A stretch of 64,000 nt of DNA from Sphingobacterium endophyticum (GTDB lineage: Bacteria > Bacteroidota > Bacteroidia > Sphingobacteriales > Sphingobacteriaceae). The position numbers and the translations under genes are program-made. The DNA lies in assembly GCF_009733535.1 (NCBI RefSeq), contig NZ_SMMI01000004.1, positions 1 to 64,000 of the forward strand, in the 5' to 3' direction. Of this stretch, positions 36,956-46,086 are shown piece after piece (position 1 is the first letter of the stretch; every line of letters begins with the position of its first letter). The notes under the pieces are model-generated. The model did no database searches, was not told the origin of the DNA, and saw only the letters and a program-made list of their open reading frames with translations.

Positions 36956-38617
36956 CTATTGATAGACTAATGCTCCACTTACATTCCAAAAACTGGTGCT
37001 CTCACCTTCCTTTGGACCCTGTGGTATTCTTACTCGTATTATATGCTCTCCTGCCGATAAATCACCTAATTCTATAAATACTGGATTGGTAATCGTCCCT
37101 GGACACCAATTCGAACGACTTAGATCGGAGGAAGAAAGTCCATTATCAAAATTCCCACTTACTGGATTATATAACCGATAACTTCCGCAATCTAATCGCC
37201 ATGGTGTAAACTGTGCTTTCAATTCACCATCGATAAAAATACTATTGGCTTTTGGAACAAATTCATCCCCATTACCCCATCCTCCATGTCCTGTTGTGAT
37301 ATAGCGCAATTTAACCCCTTTCCTATTTTCGGGAAGAGTAAACTTAAACTCCAACCCTCTCTCATCAGAAAACATCGTCGGATAGGTTTGTCCCGCCATT
37401 TCCATCACATTGGTCGTGTTGAATAATGGCATAATCATCATCCCTTCTGCATAATTTGAACTCCCGGGATGTATGCTTAGTTCTAAGCTAACTTTATGCC
37501 CACCTTTATCATAATTACCAATATAGGTACCAATATAAACCTCCCTACCCGATAAAACTGATAAAAACTCAGAAACATCCTGTCTGTATATTACACTGTC
37601 CTGCCATGTTTTTCCCTTTAATGTCAAACGATCATTAAAATGAGAAACCCCAAATGGAGTAAAAAACCTCATTAGCTCTAAAATTGGAGAAAAACCTTCC
37701 GTACGAACCATCCCAGGGTATTTAACCCCACTTGAATCAACATACATCGGCAAAGTCTCCATCCCATTTTTCATTCCATCTAAAAAGCTGATCTCCTGAT
37801 CTTCGGAAATAATAAAAACTGATCCAGTACGATCATATGCATCCCCATTTGATTTCTCAATTAACTCAATGAACGCCTGACTCCCTTTCTCAACTTCTGG
37901 AATCCTCACTTTTTTTAATAGTACTGTACCTTCTGCAAATCTCAATATCGAATCTGATTTTATCCCTGGTTGATAGCAAATCTGTTCATCTTCAAATATT
38001 GGAACCTGAATAAACTTGCTTTTCCATAAAAGATCTCGATAACTAAGCTCGTCCAATAAATTAGTCTTGTTAATCGAAGGCAATTCCTTTGGCCATCCTT
38101 TCACCTTTTCTATAGACGATGCAACTAGACCAGAATTCCCATTTCTCCTATATTCTAATACTAATCCCAATGTTTGACCCAAATCATTTGGAGCAGCATT
38201 TAAATTGAAATCTTTGGTATATAATAACTCTATTTTGTTAGAATTTACCGAGGTAACAGCTCTTTTGGTCTTGTGCTTTAAAATCTCCTTTCCTTCTCCA
38301 TCTTCTTGATATTCATATCGATTTAGGGTATTACTATCAACTGCTTGAATTATTCTGGAATCTGATAAATAGGAAATACGGTAAACTAATTTATGAACAT
38401 AATCAAAGCTTGAAACTTCTAATGGATATCTAGGACTCCCCGAGATCATGCTTTCTTTAGTAATAAAGGAGCGGCCTTCACTAGCATAAACTACAACAGG
38501 ATCTTGTTTAATCATCGCCCCATCCCTAAAATAATGGTACGTAATCTTGTATGTGTCCTGTCCGTTCCCTACAATAGAAACAAAAATTAATATTAAAATC
38601 AGTAAATATCTTTTCAT
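36956..38617 (-). CDS. Secreted PNGase F-like peptide-N-glycosidase
   Basis: The 553-residue protein has a signal peptide (about 1-20). Its N-terminal domain (about 20-185) looks like a GLPGLI/NBL domain, as in PNGase F-II-type enzymes, and the double jelly-roll PNGase F domains occupy about 230-553. The catalytic region is recognisable: an Asp in AYDRTGSVF (about residue 261) aligns with Asp60 of Elizabethkingia PNGase F, and a Glu in GGWGNGDEF (about 452) with Glu206. The NWCPG and YRLYNPVSGNF blocks match the C-terminal domain. It should remove whole N-glycans from asparagine. The alignment is by eye; the family call is firm. Confidence 0.9.
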   Translation of the reverse strand: MKRYLLILILIFVSIVGNGQDTYKITYHYFRDGAMIKQDPVVVYASEGRSFITKESMISGSPRYPLEVSSFDYVHKLVYRISYLSDSRIIQAVDSNTLNRYEYQEDGEGKEILKHKTKRAVTSVNSNKIELLYTKDFNLNAAPNDLGQTLGLVLEYRRNGNSGLVASSIEKVKGWPKELPSINKTNLLDELSYRDLLWKSKFIQVPIFEDEQICYQPGIKSDSILRFAEGTVLLKKVRIPEVEKGSQAFIELIEKSNGDAYDRTGSVFIISEDQEISFLDGMKNGMETLPMYVDSSGVKYPGMVRTEGFSPILELMRFFTPFGVSHFNDRLTLKGKTWQDSVIYRQDVSEFLSVLSGREVYIGTYIGNYDKGGHKVSLELSIHPGSSNYAEGMMIMPLFNTTNVMEMAGQTYPTMFSDERGLEFKFTLPENRKGVKLRYITTGHGGWGNGDEFVPKANSIFIDGELKAQFTPWRLDCGSYRLYNPVSGNFDNGLSSSDLSRSNWCPGTITNPVFIELGDLSAGEHIIRVRIPQGPKEGESTSFWNVSGALVYQ

Positions 38618-38621
38618 GCGC

Positions 38622-39665
38622 TTAAAATACCTCTACAGTGGTTCCATTTTCTAAGGGATGTGACGTACAAATCAGGCACCTACCATTTTCAACTTCCCGG
38701 TCCGTTAATACTTCATTATAATCCATCCTAACCGATCCATTAGTTACTTGAGATATGCAAGTACTGCACATACCCGATTTACAAGAATATGGAAGTTTCA
38801 ATTTGTTTTCTAATCCAACATCTAATATGGTTTTATTATATGGAATGGTCAAAGGATATTCATCTCCTTGAAACTTAAGTACGATATCATAACTTGTTTC
38901 ATCTACCGCTTCCTCCTCCTTCTCATCCTCATCTTCTTCCTCTTCTGGAAAATGAAAGGTTTCCCTTTTTATCGACTCTTCAGGAAAACCCATTCCTAGT
39001 AAAGTAAATCTTACTAAGTCCATATAAAACAATGGACCACATGTATAAAATACTGCATCCTTTGAACCATTCAGCTCAGAATTAACTAAGCTAATAATAT
39101 AATCCCTATTTAACCTTGCCTTCAATAAATTCTTAGCATTCGACCATATAAATTCAATATGCAATCGATCTGGAAATTCCTCTTGCCATTTAATAAGGTC
39201 TTCATAAAATATAGTCTGTTCTTTGGAACTATTACTATAAACTAAAACAACTTTACTGTTTTTTTCTCCAACTAATGCTGACTTTAAAATGCTGTATAGT
39301 GGTGTTACGCCAACCCCTGCACCAAACAGGAAAATGGTATTCTTATGCTCATCATTCGGCTCATAAGTGAAAAGTCCCTGTGGGTCCATCACTTGAATTT
39401 CTTCTCCAACCGCTGTCCTATGATGTAATAATCTAGAAATTTCACCATTGTCAACCCGCTTAACTGTTATCTCATATGGTTCATTGACATCTGGTGAACT
39501 TGAAAATGAATAGGAACGTCTAACCTCGCGATCCCCAAATTCAAAGGATAAGGTTAAAAATTGTCCAGCTTTATAAACCGGAAAACTATTGCTTTTATCC
39601 TCAAATCGAATTGAAATATTATGATTAGGCTGTTTAATTATTTCTGAAATCCTAAATGTATACAT
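38622..39665 (-). CDS. FAD/NAD(P)H reductase with 2Fe-2S domain (PaaE/Hcr-like)
   Basis: The ATG at 39665 gives 347 residues. An FAD-binding barrel (about 1-95; RRSYSFSSSP binds the flavin phosphate) is followed by an NAD(P)-binding Rossmann domain (about 100-225; FGAGVGVTPLYSIL). An unusually acidic linker (about 232-252, mostly Glu/Asp) and a C-terminal plant-type ferredoxin domain complete it, with Cys295, Cys300, Cys303 and Cys333. Such reductases feed electrons from NAD(P)H to oxygenases or desaturases. The partner is not adjacent. The gene precedes the PNGase F-like gene by 4 bases, so the two may be co-transcribed despite unrelated functions. Confidence 0.9.
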   Translation of the reverse strand: MYTFRISEIIKQPNHNISIRFEDKSNSFPVYKAGQFLTLSFEFGDREVRRSYSFSSSPDVNEPYEITVKRVDNGEISRLLHHRTAVGEEIQVMDPQGLFTYEPNDEHKNTIFLFGAGVGVTPLYSILKSALVGEKNSKVVLVYSNSSKEQTIFYEDLIKWQEEFPDRLHIEFIWSNAKNLLKARLNRDYIISLVNSELNGSKDAVFYTCGPLFYMDLVRFTLLGMGFPEESIKRETFHFPEEEEDEDEKEEEAVDETSYDIVLKFQGDEYPLTIPYNKTILDVGLENKLKLPYSCKSGMCSTCISQVTNGSVRMDYNEVLTDREVENGRCLICTSHPLENGTTVEVF

Positions 39666-39737
39666 AGCGCTAAAGATACCATCTTGAAAGAGATTTGTCA
39701 AATAGAAAGAGTCGATGACTTATCTCATTTTTTGATA

Positions 39738-39769
39738 AAAAAAAGAGGTTTAGCCAATGACTAAACCTC
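39738..39769 (-). terminator. Intrinsic terminator of rimP-nusA-infB
   Basis: Stem GAGGTTTAG/CTAAACCTC (39745-39753 with 39761-39769) is followed on the minus strand by a run of Ts. It lies 24 bases past the infB stop. Confidence 0.9.
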
Positions 39770-39792
39770 ATATTATTTCCGAGTAAACCAAA

Positions 39793-42700
39793 TTAAAGTT
39801 TACGTTTTACTTCTACTTGTTCGAACGCTTCAACAATATCTTTTTCTTGAATATCGTTAAATCTTTCTATACTCAATCCACACTCATATCCTTGAGAAAC
39901 TTCCTTAACGTCATCTTTAAATCGTTTCAATGATGCTAATTTACCTGTATGAATAACTACACCATCTCTAATAATGCGAATTTCATTATTGCGGTTGATC
40001 TTACCATCCAATACCATACATCCGGCAATAGATCCAACTTTCGAAATCTTAAATACTTCACGGATCTCAACCTCAGCAACAATTTTCTCCTCAAGTTTTG
40101 GTGCCAACATCCCTTCCATCGCCGATTTAATCTCTTCAATTGCATCGTAAATGATTGAATATAATCTAATGTCAATCTGTTCGTTCTCAGCTAATTTACG
40201 AGCATTTTGTGTAGGACGTACTTGGAAACCAATGATGATTGCATCTGAAGCCGATGCCAATAAAACATCAGACTCTGAAATCGCACCAACAGATTTATGG
40301 ATAATATTAACTTGAATCTCATCAGTTGATAATTTCAATAAGGAATCGGATAACGCTTCAATTGAACCATCAACATCCCCTTTAACAATGATATTAAGTT
40401 CTTTAAAGTTTCCAATCGCAAGACGTCTACCAATTTCATCCAAGGTAATGTGCTTGGTAGCACGCATTCCTTGTTCACGTTGTAATTGTAAACGCTTATT
40501 TGCAACTTGACGAGCTTCTGACTCACTCTCCATTACATAAAGTTTATCTCCTGCAGTTGGTGCACCAGACATACCTAAGATCTGAACTGGCATCGATGGA
40601 CCTGCCTCTTTTACGCGCTCACCCCTTTCATTCGTCAAGGCCTTTACCTTTCCTGAATAAGATCCCGCAAGAATTGGATCCCCAATCTTCAATGTACCTC
40701 CTTGAACTAACACTGTAGTTACGATACCTCTACCCTTATCTAATGCAGCTTCAATTACTGATCCTACAGCTCGCTTCTTAGGGTCCGCATGTAATTCTAA
40801 TAATTCCGCTTCTAATAATACTTTCTCTAATAACAGATCAACATTCTCACCAGTTTTTGCCGATATCTCTTGAGCTTGATATTTACCACCCCAGTCTTCA
40901 ACTAAAATGTTCATAATCGATAATTGCTCACGAATTTTATCAGCATTCGCTCCTGGCTTATCTACTTTCGTAAATGCAAATACGATTGGAACTCCTGCTG
41001 CCATTGCATGGTTTATCGCCTCTTTTGTCTGAGGCATAACCGCATCATCCGCTGCAATTACGATAATAACGATATCCGTAACTTGAGCTCCTCGCGCACG
41101 CATCGCCGTAAATGCCTCGTGACCTGGAGTATCTAAAAACGTAATTTTCTTACCACCATCTAGTTGTACCGCATACGCACCAATGTGCTGGGTAATACCC
41201 CCTGCTTCTCCTTTAGTTACATTAGCCTTACGGATATAGTCCAGTAAGGATGTCTTACCATGGTCTACGTGTCCCATTACCGTAACAATTGGAGCTCTCG
41301 GAACCAAACGTGTTTCATTATCAGCCTCCTCTAACTCAGTAGTCTCCTCATCCTCAGGCTTAATGAATTCTATTTGAAAACCAAACTCATCCGCAACAAT
41401 CGCTAACGTCTCTGCATCTAAACGCTGATTGATCGAAACAAACATCCCTAAACTCATACAGGTAGCAATAACCTGTGTAACTGGAACATCCATTAAATTT
41501 GCCAATTCATTTGCCGTAACGAATTCCGTAACACGCAAAATCCTTGATTGTGCCTCTTGTTCCATTGCCGCCTCTTCTGCCGACAAGGCTACATCATCTC
41601 GCTTCTGACGACGTAATTTAGCTCGTTGCGCAAACTTCCCAGATTTACCCGCACCACTTAAACGTGCTAAAGTTGCCTTGATTTGATCTTGGATCTCCTT
41701 CTCTGTTGGCTCCTCTTTTGGTGTATCTGGTTTTCTGTTCCTATCATTACGACCTCTATTATTCCCGTGACGATCATTGTTAGGATGATTCCCACGGTTT
41801 GGCCTATTTCCCCCCTGATGTGGAGGACGATTCCCCCCATCTTGCCTATTTCCTTGCTGGCCTTGACCTTGACCCTGGCCTTGGCCCTGTCCATGACCTC
41901 CTTGATGCTGACCTTGGCCTCCTTGATGATGTCCTTGCCCTTGACCTGGACCTCCATGTGGAGAATTTGGCTTATTCGTACGCTTACGCTTACGCTTATT
42001 ATCTTGGTTCCCACCAGCATTGTTCGATGATGAAGCAACTGGTTTGTGTGGCTTGGAAACTGGTAATTGAATCTTACCAATTACTTTTGGTCCACTTAAG
42101 GTTTCTGAACGAGCACGTATAACTTCGTCAGCTGGTTCTGCTTTCACAGCAGGCTTTTCTACTTCTATATTTTTTTTCACCTCTACAGGTTGTTTTTCAA
42201 TCTTTTCTGATTTCTCAACTTTCTCAGTCTTCTCCTCTGCTGTAGCCTGAGCACTTACTGCTGGCTTAATTTCAGGTTCAGCTGGTTTTGTAGGTTCAGT
42301 TGCTGCTGGTTTTACAGCCTCTTCTACAACTGCCTTCTTCTCCTCAAATTTCGGAGTTTCTTCTTTCTTTGGCTCCTCTACTGGTTTCGCAACTGGAACT
42401 TCCTCCTTCTTAACCTCAACCTTGGCCGCTGGCTCTTCTTTCTTCTCTACTTTCTCCTCAACTTTTGCCGCTGGTTTCCCCCTCTTTAAACTCTCTAAGT
42501 CTATCTTTCCAACTACTTTTAATGGTGACGATCCCCCTTCTTCCTTCTTCGGCTCTTCAACTACTGCTGTCGAATCCGTAGAAGCATTCTTAATTAAAAT
42601 CTCTTTAACCTCAGTAGGATTTTCTTTTTCTTCAGTAGATTCAGGGCTTGAGCTTCCTGTGCCTGTGGCTGGACCTTCTTCACGGCGAATCTTGCCGATA

Positions 42701-42903
42701 ACTATTTGTTTAGCCTCGTCTTTAACAATCTTATCACCCTGAAATTCTTTCAAAAGAACCCCATACATCTCTGGACTCAACTTTGAACTTGGCTTAGAGT
42801 CTACATCAAACCCTTTCTTAACCAAATATTCTACAGCTGTGCCTATTCCAATGTTGAGCTCCTTCGCAGCTTTAAGCAAGTTTATACTTTTACCTTCTGT
42901 CAT
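39793..42903 (-). CDS. infB: Translation initiation factor IF-2
   Basis: The 1036-residue GTPase delivers initiator tRNA to the ribosome. An IF2_N module (about 5-55) is followed by a long low-complexity region: Pro/Lys/Glu/Val-rich (about 75-290), then Gly/Gln/His/Asn-rich (about 310-400), then a second IF2_N (about 450-500). The G domain (about 535-700) has [12 protein letters not shown] and DTPGHEAF, with TKVD in place of the usual NKxD, a variant I recall from relatives. Domains II-IV follow. It is the last gene of rimP-nusA-infB, the standard order. Confidence 0.98.
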   Translation of the reverse strand: MTEGKSINLLKAAKELNIGIGTAVEYLVKKGFDVDSKPSSKLSPEMYGVLLKEFQGDKIVKDEAKQIVIGKIRREEGPATGTGSSSPESTEEKENPTEVKEILIKNASTDSTAVVEEPKKEEGGSSPLKVVGKIDLESLKRGKPAAKVEEKVEKKEEPAAKVEVKKEEVPVAKPVEEPKKEETPKFEEKKAVVEEAVKPAATEPTKPAEPEIKPAVSAQATAEEKTEKVEKSEKIEKQPVEVKKNIEVEKPAVKAEPADEVIRARSETLSGPKVIGKIQLPVSKPHKPVASSSNNAGGNQDNKRKRKRTNKPNSPHGGPGQGQGHHQGGQGQHQGGHGQGQGQGQGQGQQGNRQDGGNRPPHQGGNRPNRGNHPNNDRHGNNRGRNDRNRKPDTPKEEPTEKEIQDQIKATLARLSGAGKSGKFAQRAKLRRQKRDDVALSAEEAAMEQEAQSRILRVTEFVTANELANLMDVPVTQVIATCMSLGMFVSINQRLDAETLAIVADEFGFQIEFIKPEDEETTELEEADNETRLVPRAPIVTVMGHVDHGKTSLLDYIRKANVTKGEAGGITQHIGAYAVQLDGGKKITFLDTPGHEAFTAMRARGAQVTDIVIIVIAADDAVMPQTKEAINHAMAAGVPIVFAFTKVDKPGANADKIREQLSIMNILVEDWGGKYQAQEISAKTGENVDLLLEKVLLEAELLELHADPKKRAVGSVIEAALDKGRGIVTTVLVQGGTLKIGDPILAGSYSGKVKALTNERGERVKEAGPSMPVQILGMSGAPTAGDKLYVMESESEARQVANKRLQLQREQGMRATKHITLDEIGRRLAIGNFKELNIIVKGDVDGSIEALSDSLLKLSTDEIQVNIIHKSVGAISESDVLLASASDAIIIGFQVRPTQNARKLAENEQIDIRLYSIIYDAIEEIKSAMEGMLAPKLEEKIVAEVEIREVFKISKVGSIAGCMVLDGKINRNNEIRIIRDGVVIHTGKLASLKRFKDDVKEVSQGYECGLSIERFNDIQEKDIVEAFEQVEVKRKL

Positions 42904-43005
42904 CTACTATCTTCTAAATATAATTTCGTACTACAAAAATATGTTTTTTTACAAGGATTTAACAATTTATTATAAATTGTTAAACCCTCAAACCCGAATG
43001 TTTTA

Positions 43006-44244
43006 CTATTCGAATTCCGCTTGTAAAATACGTACGATTTCACGAATGGTATCTTCCTCTAAATCTGTACGCCTTACAAGCTCCTCTTCGGATAATGCCA
43101 ATACAGACCTTGCTGTATCTAAACCAACGCGCTTAAACTCGTCGATTATCCATCCGTCGATTTCGTCTGCAAATTCTTCAATGTCTACATCCTCCTCTTC
43201 TTCCCCGCTCTCACGGTAAACATCAATCTCATAACCAGTTAATTTACCAGCTAATTTTATATTATGACCGCCCCGACCTATCGCTAACGATACCTGGTCC
43301 GGCTTTAAATAAACCGCAGCTGTCTTGTTCTCCTCATCAATCTTAATCGAGGTAATACGTGCTGGACTTAATGCTCGTGTAATATATAATGAATGATTCG
43401 TCGTAAAGTTAATTACGTCAATATTCTCATTACGCAATTCACGAACAATACCATGAATACGTGAACCCTTCATACCTACACAAGCTCCAACAGGATCAAT
43501 ACGATCATCGTACGATTCTACAGCAACCTTCGCACGCTCCCCCGGTTCACGAACAATTTTCTTAATCGTTATCAATCCGTCAAATATCTCCGGAACCTCC
43601 AACTCAAATAACCTTTGCAAAAATTCTGGAGCCGTACGTGATATAATAATCTTCGGATTATTATTCATCATATCAACCTTGTCTACAACAGCACGAATGC
43701 TATCACCCTTCTTGAAATAATCTGCAGGTATCTGCTCATTCTTCGGAAGTATCAATTCATTCCCATCCTCATCCAATACCAATATCTCTTTCTTCCAAAT
43801 CTGATAAACCTCTCCTATTACTAATTCTCCCTCACGATCCTTATACTTCTTGAAAACTTCGTCCTTCTCTAGCTCGAGAATCTTAGAAACCAAAGTCTGA
43901 CGGGCAGCTAAAATTGCTCTCCGCCCAAAACTCTCTAAAGTTATCTGCTCAATGTAATCGTCTCCAACTTCTAAGTCCGCATCATACTTATGAGCCTCTT
44001 CCAATTCAATTTCTAAATCATCATCCTCAGAAAAACCATCTTCCATAACAACACGTGTACGCCAAATCTCTAAATCCCCATTATCCGGGTTTACAATTAC
44101 GTCTACGTTCTCATCAGTTCCAAATCGCTTACGGATCATACTGCGGAAAACCTCCTCTAAAACCGTAATAACTGTGGGACGATCGATATTCTTAAAGTCC
44201 TTGAACTCCTGAAACGAGTCTATCAAGTTTATATTAGTACTCAT
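43006..44244 (-). CDS. nusA: Transcription termination/antitermination factor NusA
   Basis: The 412-residue protein has the NusA N-terminal RNA-polymerase-binding domain (about 1-130), an S1 domain (about 135-200) and two KH domains: the first spans VGACVGMKGSRIHGI and the second VSLAIGRGGHNIKLAGK. An acidic stretch and a helical C-terminus with VGLDTARSVLALSEEELVRR complete it. It pauses RNA polymerase and stimulates termination at hairpins. It starts 2 bases after the rimP stop. A terminator-like hairpin in the operon leader is therefore a natural autoregulatory target. Confidence 0.97.
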   Translation of the reverse strand: MSTNINLIDSFQEFKDFKNIDRPTVITVLEEVFRSMIRKRFGTDENVDVIVNPDNGDLEIWRTRVVMEDGFSEDDDLEIELEEAHKYDADLEVGDDYIEQITLESFGRRAILAARQTLVSKILELEKDEVFKKYKDREGELVIGEVYQIWKKEILVLDEDGNELILPKNEQIPADYFKKGDSIRAVVDKVDMMNNNPKIIISRTAPEFLQRLFELEVPEIFDGLITIKKIVREPGERAKVAVESYDDRIDPVGACVGMKGSRIHGIVRELRNENIDVINFTTNHSLYITRALSPARITSIKIDEENKTAAVYLKPDQVSLAIGRGGHNIKLAGKLTGYEIDVYRESGEEEEDVDIEEFADEIDGWIIDEFKRVGLDTARSVLALSEEELVRRTDLEEDTIREIVRILQAEFE

Positions 44245-44246
44245 TC

Positions 44247-44711
44247 TTATTTAAATGAAATTAACACCTTTGTTTCCTTTATTTGATCTAATGGAATTTC
44301 CGTCTGTACCAAAACAGCCTTCTTTCCTTTTTCTTTTACTTTCTCTTCAATGCTAACGGTTGAACCTGTAATCGACAATAACTGACCCTCCTTTTTTGTC
44401 CCATCTAACATCTTAACCTGTACATCCCGACCAATGTTCTTCTCAAATTGTCTTGGAAGAACTAACGCAGAATCAATACCTGGTGATGAAACTTCTAAAC
44501 GATATGCCGTATCAATCACATTCTCTTCCTCTAAATGGTATCCTACATGACGACTAACCTGCACACAATCTTCTATCGCGATACCCTGGTCCCCATCCAA
44601 TAGTATTTCTAAAACCCCATTCTTCAAAAACCGAACACTTACTATAAATAAATCCGGCCTATCCGCAATTTTTTCTTCAACTAATTCGATAACTCGATTT
44701 TCAACCCGCAT
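44247..44711 (-). CDS. rimP: Ribosome maturation factor RimP
   Basis: The 154-residue protein is needed for late 30S subunit assembly. It shows the RimP N-terminal alpha/beta domain (RPDLFIVSVRF, LDGDQGIAIEDCVQVSRHV) and the motif YRLEVSSPGID (about 66-76), followed by a small SH3-like C-terminal domain. Position directly before nusA confirms the call. Its promoter and an intervening hairpin lie in the leader. Confidence 0.95.
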   Translation of the reverse strand: MRVENRVIELVEEKIADRPDLFIVSVRFLKNGVLEILLDGDQGIAIEDCVQVSRHVGYHLEEENVIDTAYRLEVSSPGIDSALVLPRQFEKNIGRDVQVKMLDGTKKEGQLLSITGSTVSIEEKVKEKGKKAVLVQTEIPLDQIKETKVLISFK

Positions 44712-44728
44712 AATTTAATAAATGAATT

Positions 44729-44755
44729 AAAAAAGGGGGCATACCATGCCCCCTT
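44729..44755 (-). terminator. Terminator hairpin in the rimP operon leader
   Basis: A 10-bp GC-rich stem AAGGGGGCAT/ATGCCCCCTT (44733-44742 with 44746-44755, 3-base loop) is followed on the minus strand by TTTTTT, 18 bases before the rimP ATG. It can terminate the S24 repressor transcript. A consensus promoter lies between that gene and the hairpin, so the hairpin is also inside the rimP transcript and may act as an attenuator. Confidence 0.85.
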
Positions 44756-44769
44756 CCTTTCAGATAGTA

Positions 44770-44801
44770 CAAAGGTACAAAAATATTTTTTTATTTACAA
44801 A
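44770..44801 (-). promoter_or_regulatory. Promoter of rimP-nusA-infB
   Basis: On the minus strand TTTG (44801-44798), 20 bases, TACCTTTG (44777-44770) matches the Bacteroidota primary-sigma consensus. The predicted start is near 44765, giving a leader of about 54 bases that contains the terminator hairpin. Confidence 0.75.
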
Positions 44802-44815
44802 CCATTTATGGATAC

Positions 44816-45589
44816 CTAATTTTTATCAACTACTGAATTTATGGTCTTCTGCATTTGGGCCATCATCGTAGACAAGGCTTCTAAGGTAGGCTCAGCATTT
44901 GGCTCCGGAAGCTCTGTGCTCACAAATGCTTTCGCTTTCCAAACCTCAAGGATCTCTGAGGCAGGAACCCAATATGGCTCATAGGTTTTATTATCAGAAA
45001 CTAACTTCAACCCCTTGTCCTCCTTAAATTTCTGGCCAATTCGCTTATAGACAACTCCGTCATTTGAGGAAACAACTATATAGGTTTGCCCAGGCTTTAT
45101 ATCATGCCAATTTTCAACATATTCTGATATAATCAAAGATCCTGAAGCCAATGGCAACATGGAATCACCCTTAATCTCAAAGGCCCTAAAAGTACCCTGA
45201 TTAAACATTGGTAAAGAAAATTTTGGAAGCTCACTTACATATTCTGGATCCGCATACCCATTTAAATAGCCTGCACTCGCTTTTACTGGAACTAATTCTA
45301 TATTCTCACGATCATTGGAATCAACAGTTACGCTTAATACTCGCAGATTCGAAGCATTACTCTTCGGAGTTGGCTTCCACTTGTCATCTATCTCATCATT
45401 TGCCAACTCATCCATACTTAAATCATAGAACTCAGCTATTTTTTTTAGTAACTCATACTTCGGCTCTGCACGATCCTCCTCATACGCCCCAACTGAAGCT
45501 CGCTTAATTTCCATTAAATCAGCAAATTGCTGCTGTGTAAGTCCTTTCTTCTTACGAAGATACTTGAGATTTGATGAGATATTAGACAT
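44816..45589 (-). CDS. XRE-HTH / S24 peptidase repressor (LexA/CI-like)
   Basis: The 257-residue protein has an N-terminal Cro/CI helix-turn-helix (about 5-62: LRKKKGLTQQQFADLMEIKR) and a C-terminal S24 peptidase domain (about 105-225). The autocleavage set is complete: the Ala106-Gly107 scissile bond (KASAGY), the nucleophile Ser143 (GDSML) and the general base Lys182 (VVYKRI). It should therefore cut itself when bound to RecA filaments, as LexA and lambda CI do. It is divergent from a GIY-YIG-like gene, with palindromes in the shared region. No phage genes are nearby. Its transcript ends at the hairpin 44729-44755. Confidence 0.9.
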   Translation of the reverse strand: MSNISSNLKYLRKKKGLTQQQFADLMEIKRASVGAYEEDRAEPKYELLKKIAEFYDLSMDELANDEIDDKWKPTPKSNASNLRVLSVTVDSNDRENIELVPVKASAGYLNGYADPEYVSELPKFSLPMFNQGTFRAFEIKGDSMLPLASGSLIISEYVENWHDIKPGQTYIVVSSNDGVVYKRIGQKFKEDKGLKLVSDNKTYEPYWVPASEILEVWKAKAFVSTELPEPNAEPTLEALSTMMAQMQKTINSVVDKN

Positions 45590-45615
45590 TTTATTTTTTT
45601 AAATATTTTTTGATT

Positions 45616-45632
45616 TACTAAATTTATTAGTA
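45616..45632. promoter_or_regulatory. Candidate operator of the S24 repressor
   Basis: Arms TACTAA and TTAGTA form a perfect palindrome with a 5-base centre, 27 bases upstream of the repressor ATG. A wider TTAGC...GCTAA pair lies at about 45651-45687, nearer the divergent gene. Spacing and location suit repressor binding, but no footprint is known. Confidence 0.4.
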
Positions 45633-45700
45633 TAATTGTACCAATAAAATTAGCAAAACATTCGCAAATTACCAAATAATTTAGCTAAAACAAGAATAAA

Positions 45701-46024
45701 ATGAACATTTACTATACTTACATCGCAACTGATTCTAATAGAAGATTCCTACAAACTGGAATAAGCCAAGACTTAAATTCAATCTTTAATGATTATCAAA
45801 ATTCAAACGAACCTGCATTGTTTTCTTTCGCTATGTTGAACAGAATTGTTTTGCTGGAATCTTTCCCTACTCTTGCTGATGCCCAAAATAGAATGAATGA
45901 ATTATCTCAGATGGGTAGAATCGTTAAAGAACGCTTGATCCGTAAAGCAAACCCAAACTGGCTAAGTTTATGCCCTGTTTCCCCGAAAATTAAATCATTA
46001 AAAAAAGCCGTTGTTTATGCATAA
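45701..46024 (+). CDS. Degenerate GIY-YIG-like protein
   Basis: The 107-residue protein starts like a GIY-YIG nuclease (NIYYTYIATDSNRRF, then QTGISQDL), but key residues differ. The second Tyr of the YIG part is Thr, the Arg that normally follows the motif (as in DLERR) is absent (DLNSI), and no clear catalytic Glu is seen. It is probably non-catalytic or highly diverged. It is divergent from the S24 repressor and could be a damage-inducible gene under its control; this is inference. Confidence 0.6.
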   Translation: MNIYYTYIATDSNRRFLQTGISQDLNSIFNDYQNSNEPALFSFAMLNRIVLLESFPTLADAQNRMNELSQMGRIVKERLIRKANPNWLSLCPVSPKIKSLKKAVVYA

Positions 46025-46086
46025 GCTATAAACAACGGCCTTAACAACCTTCTCCTTCAACCAAATCACCCGCACTCTAGTTTAGA

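Noticed and set aside
41667-42122. Open reading frames in other frames of infB
   Set aside because: They come from the repetitive Gly/Gln-rich coding region and have no start context or family resemblance.
44816-46024. Prophage remnant
   Set aside because: Only a CI-like repressor and a small protein are present; no integrase, structural, lysis or replication genes.
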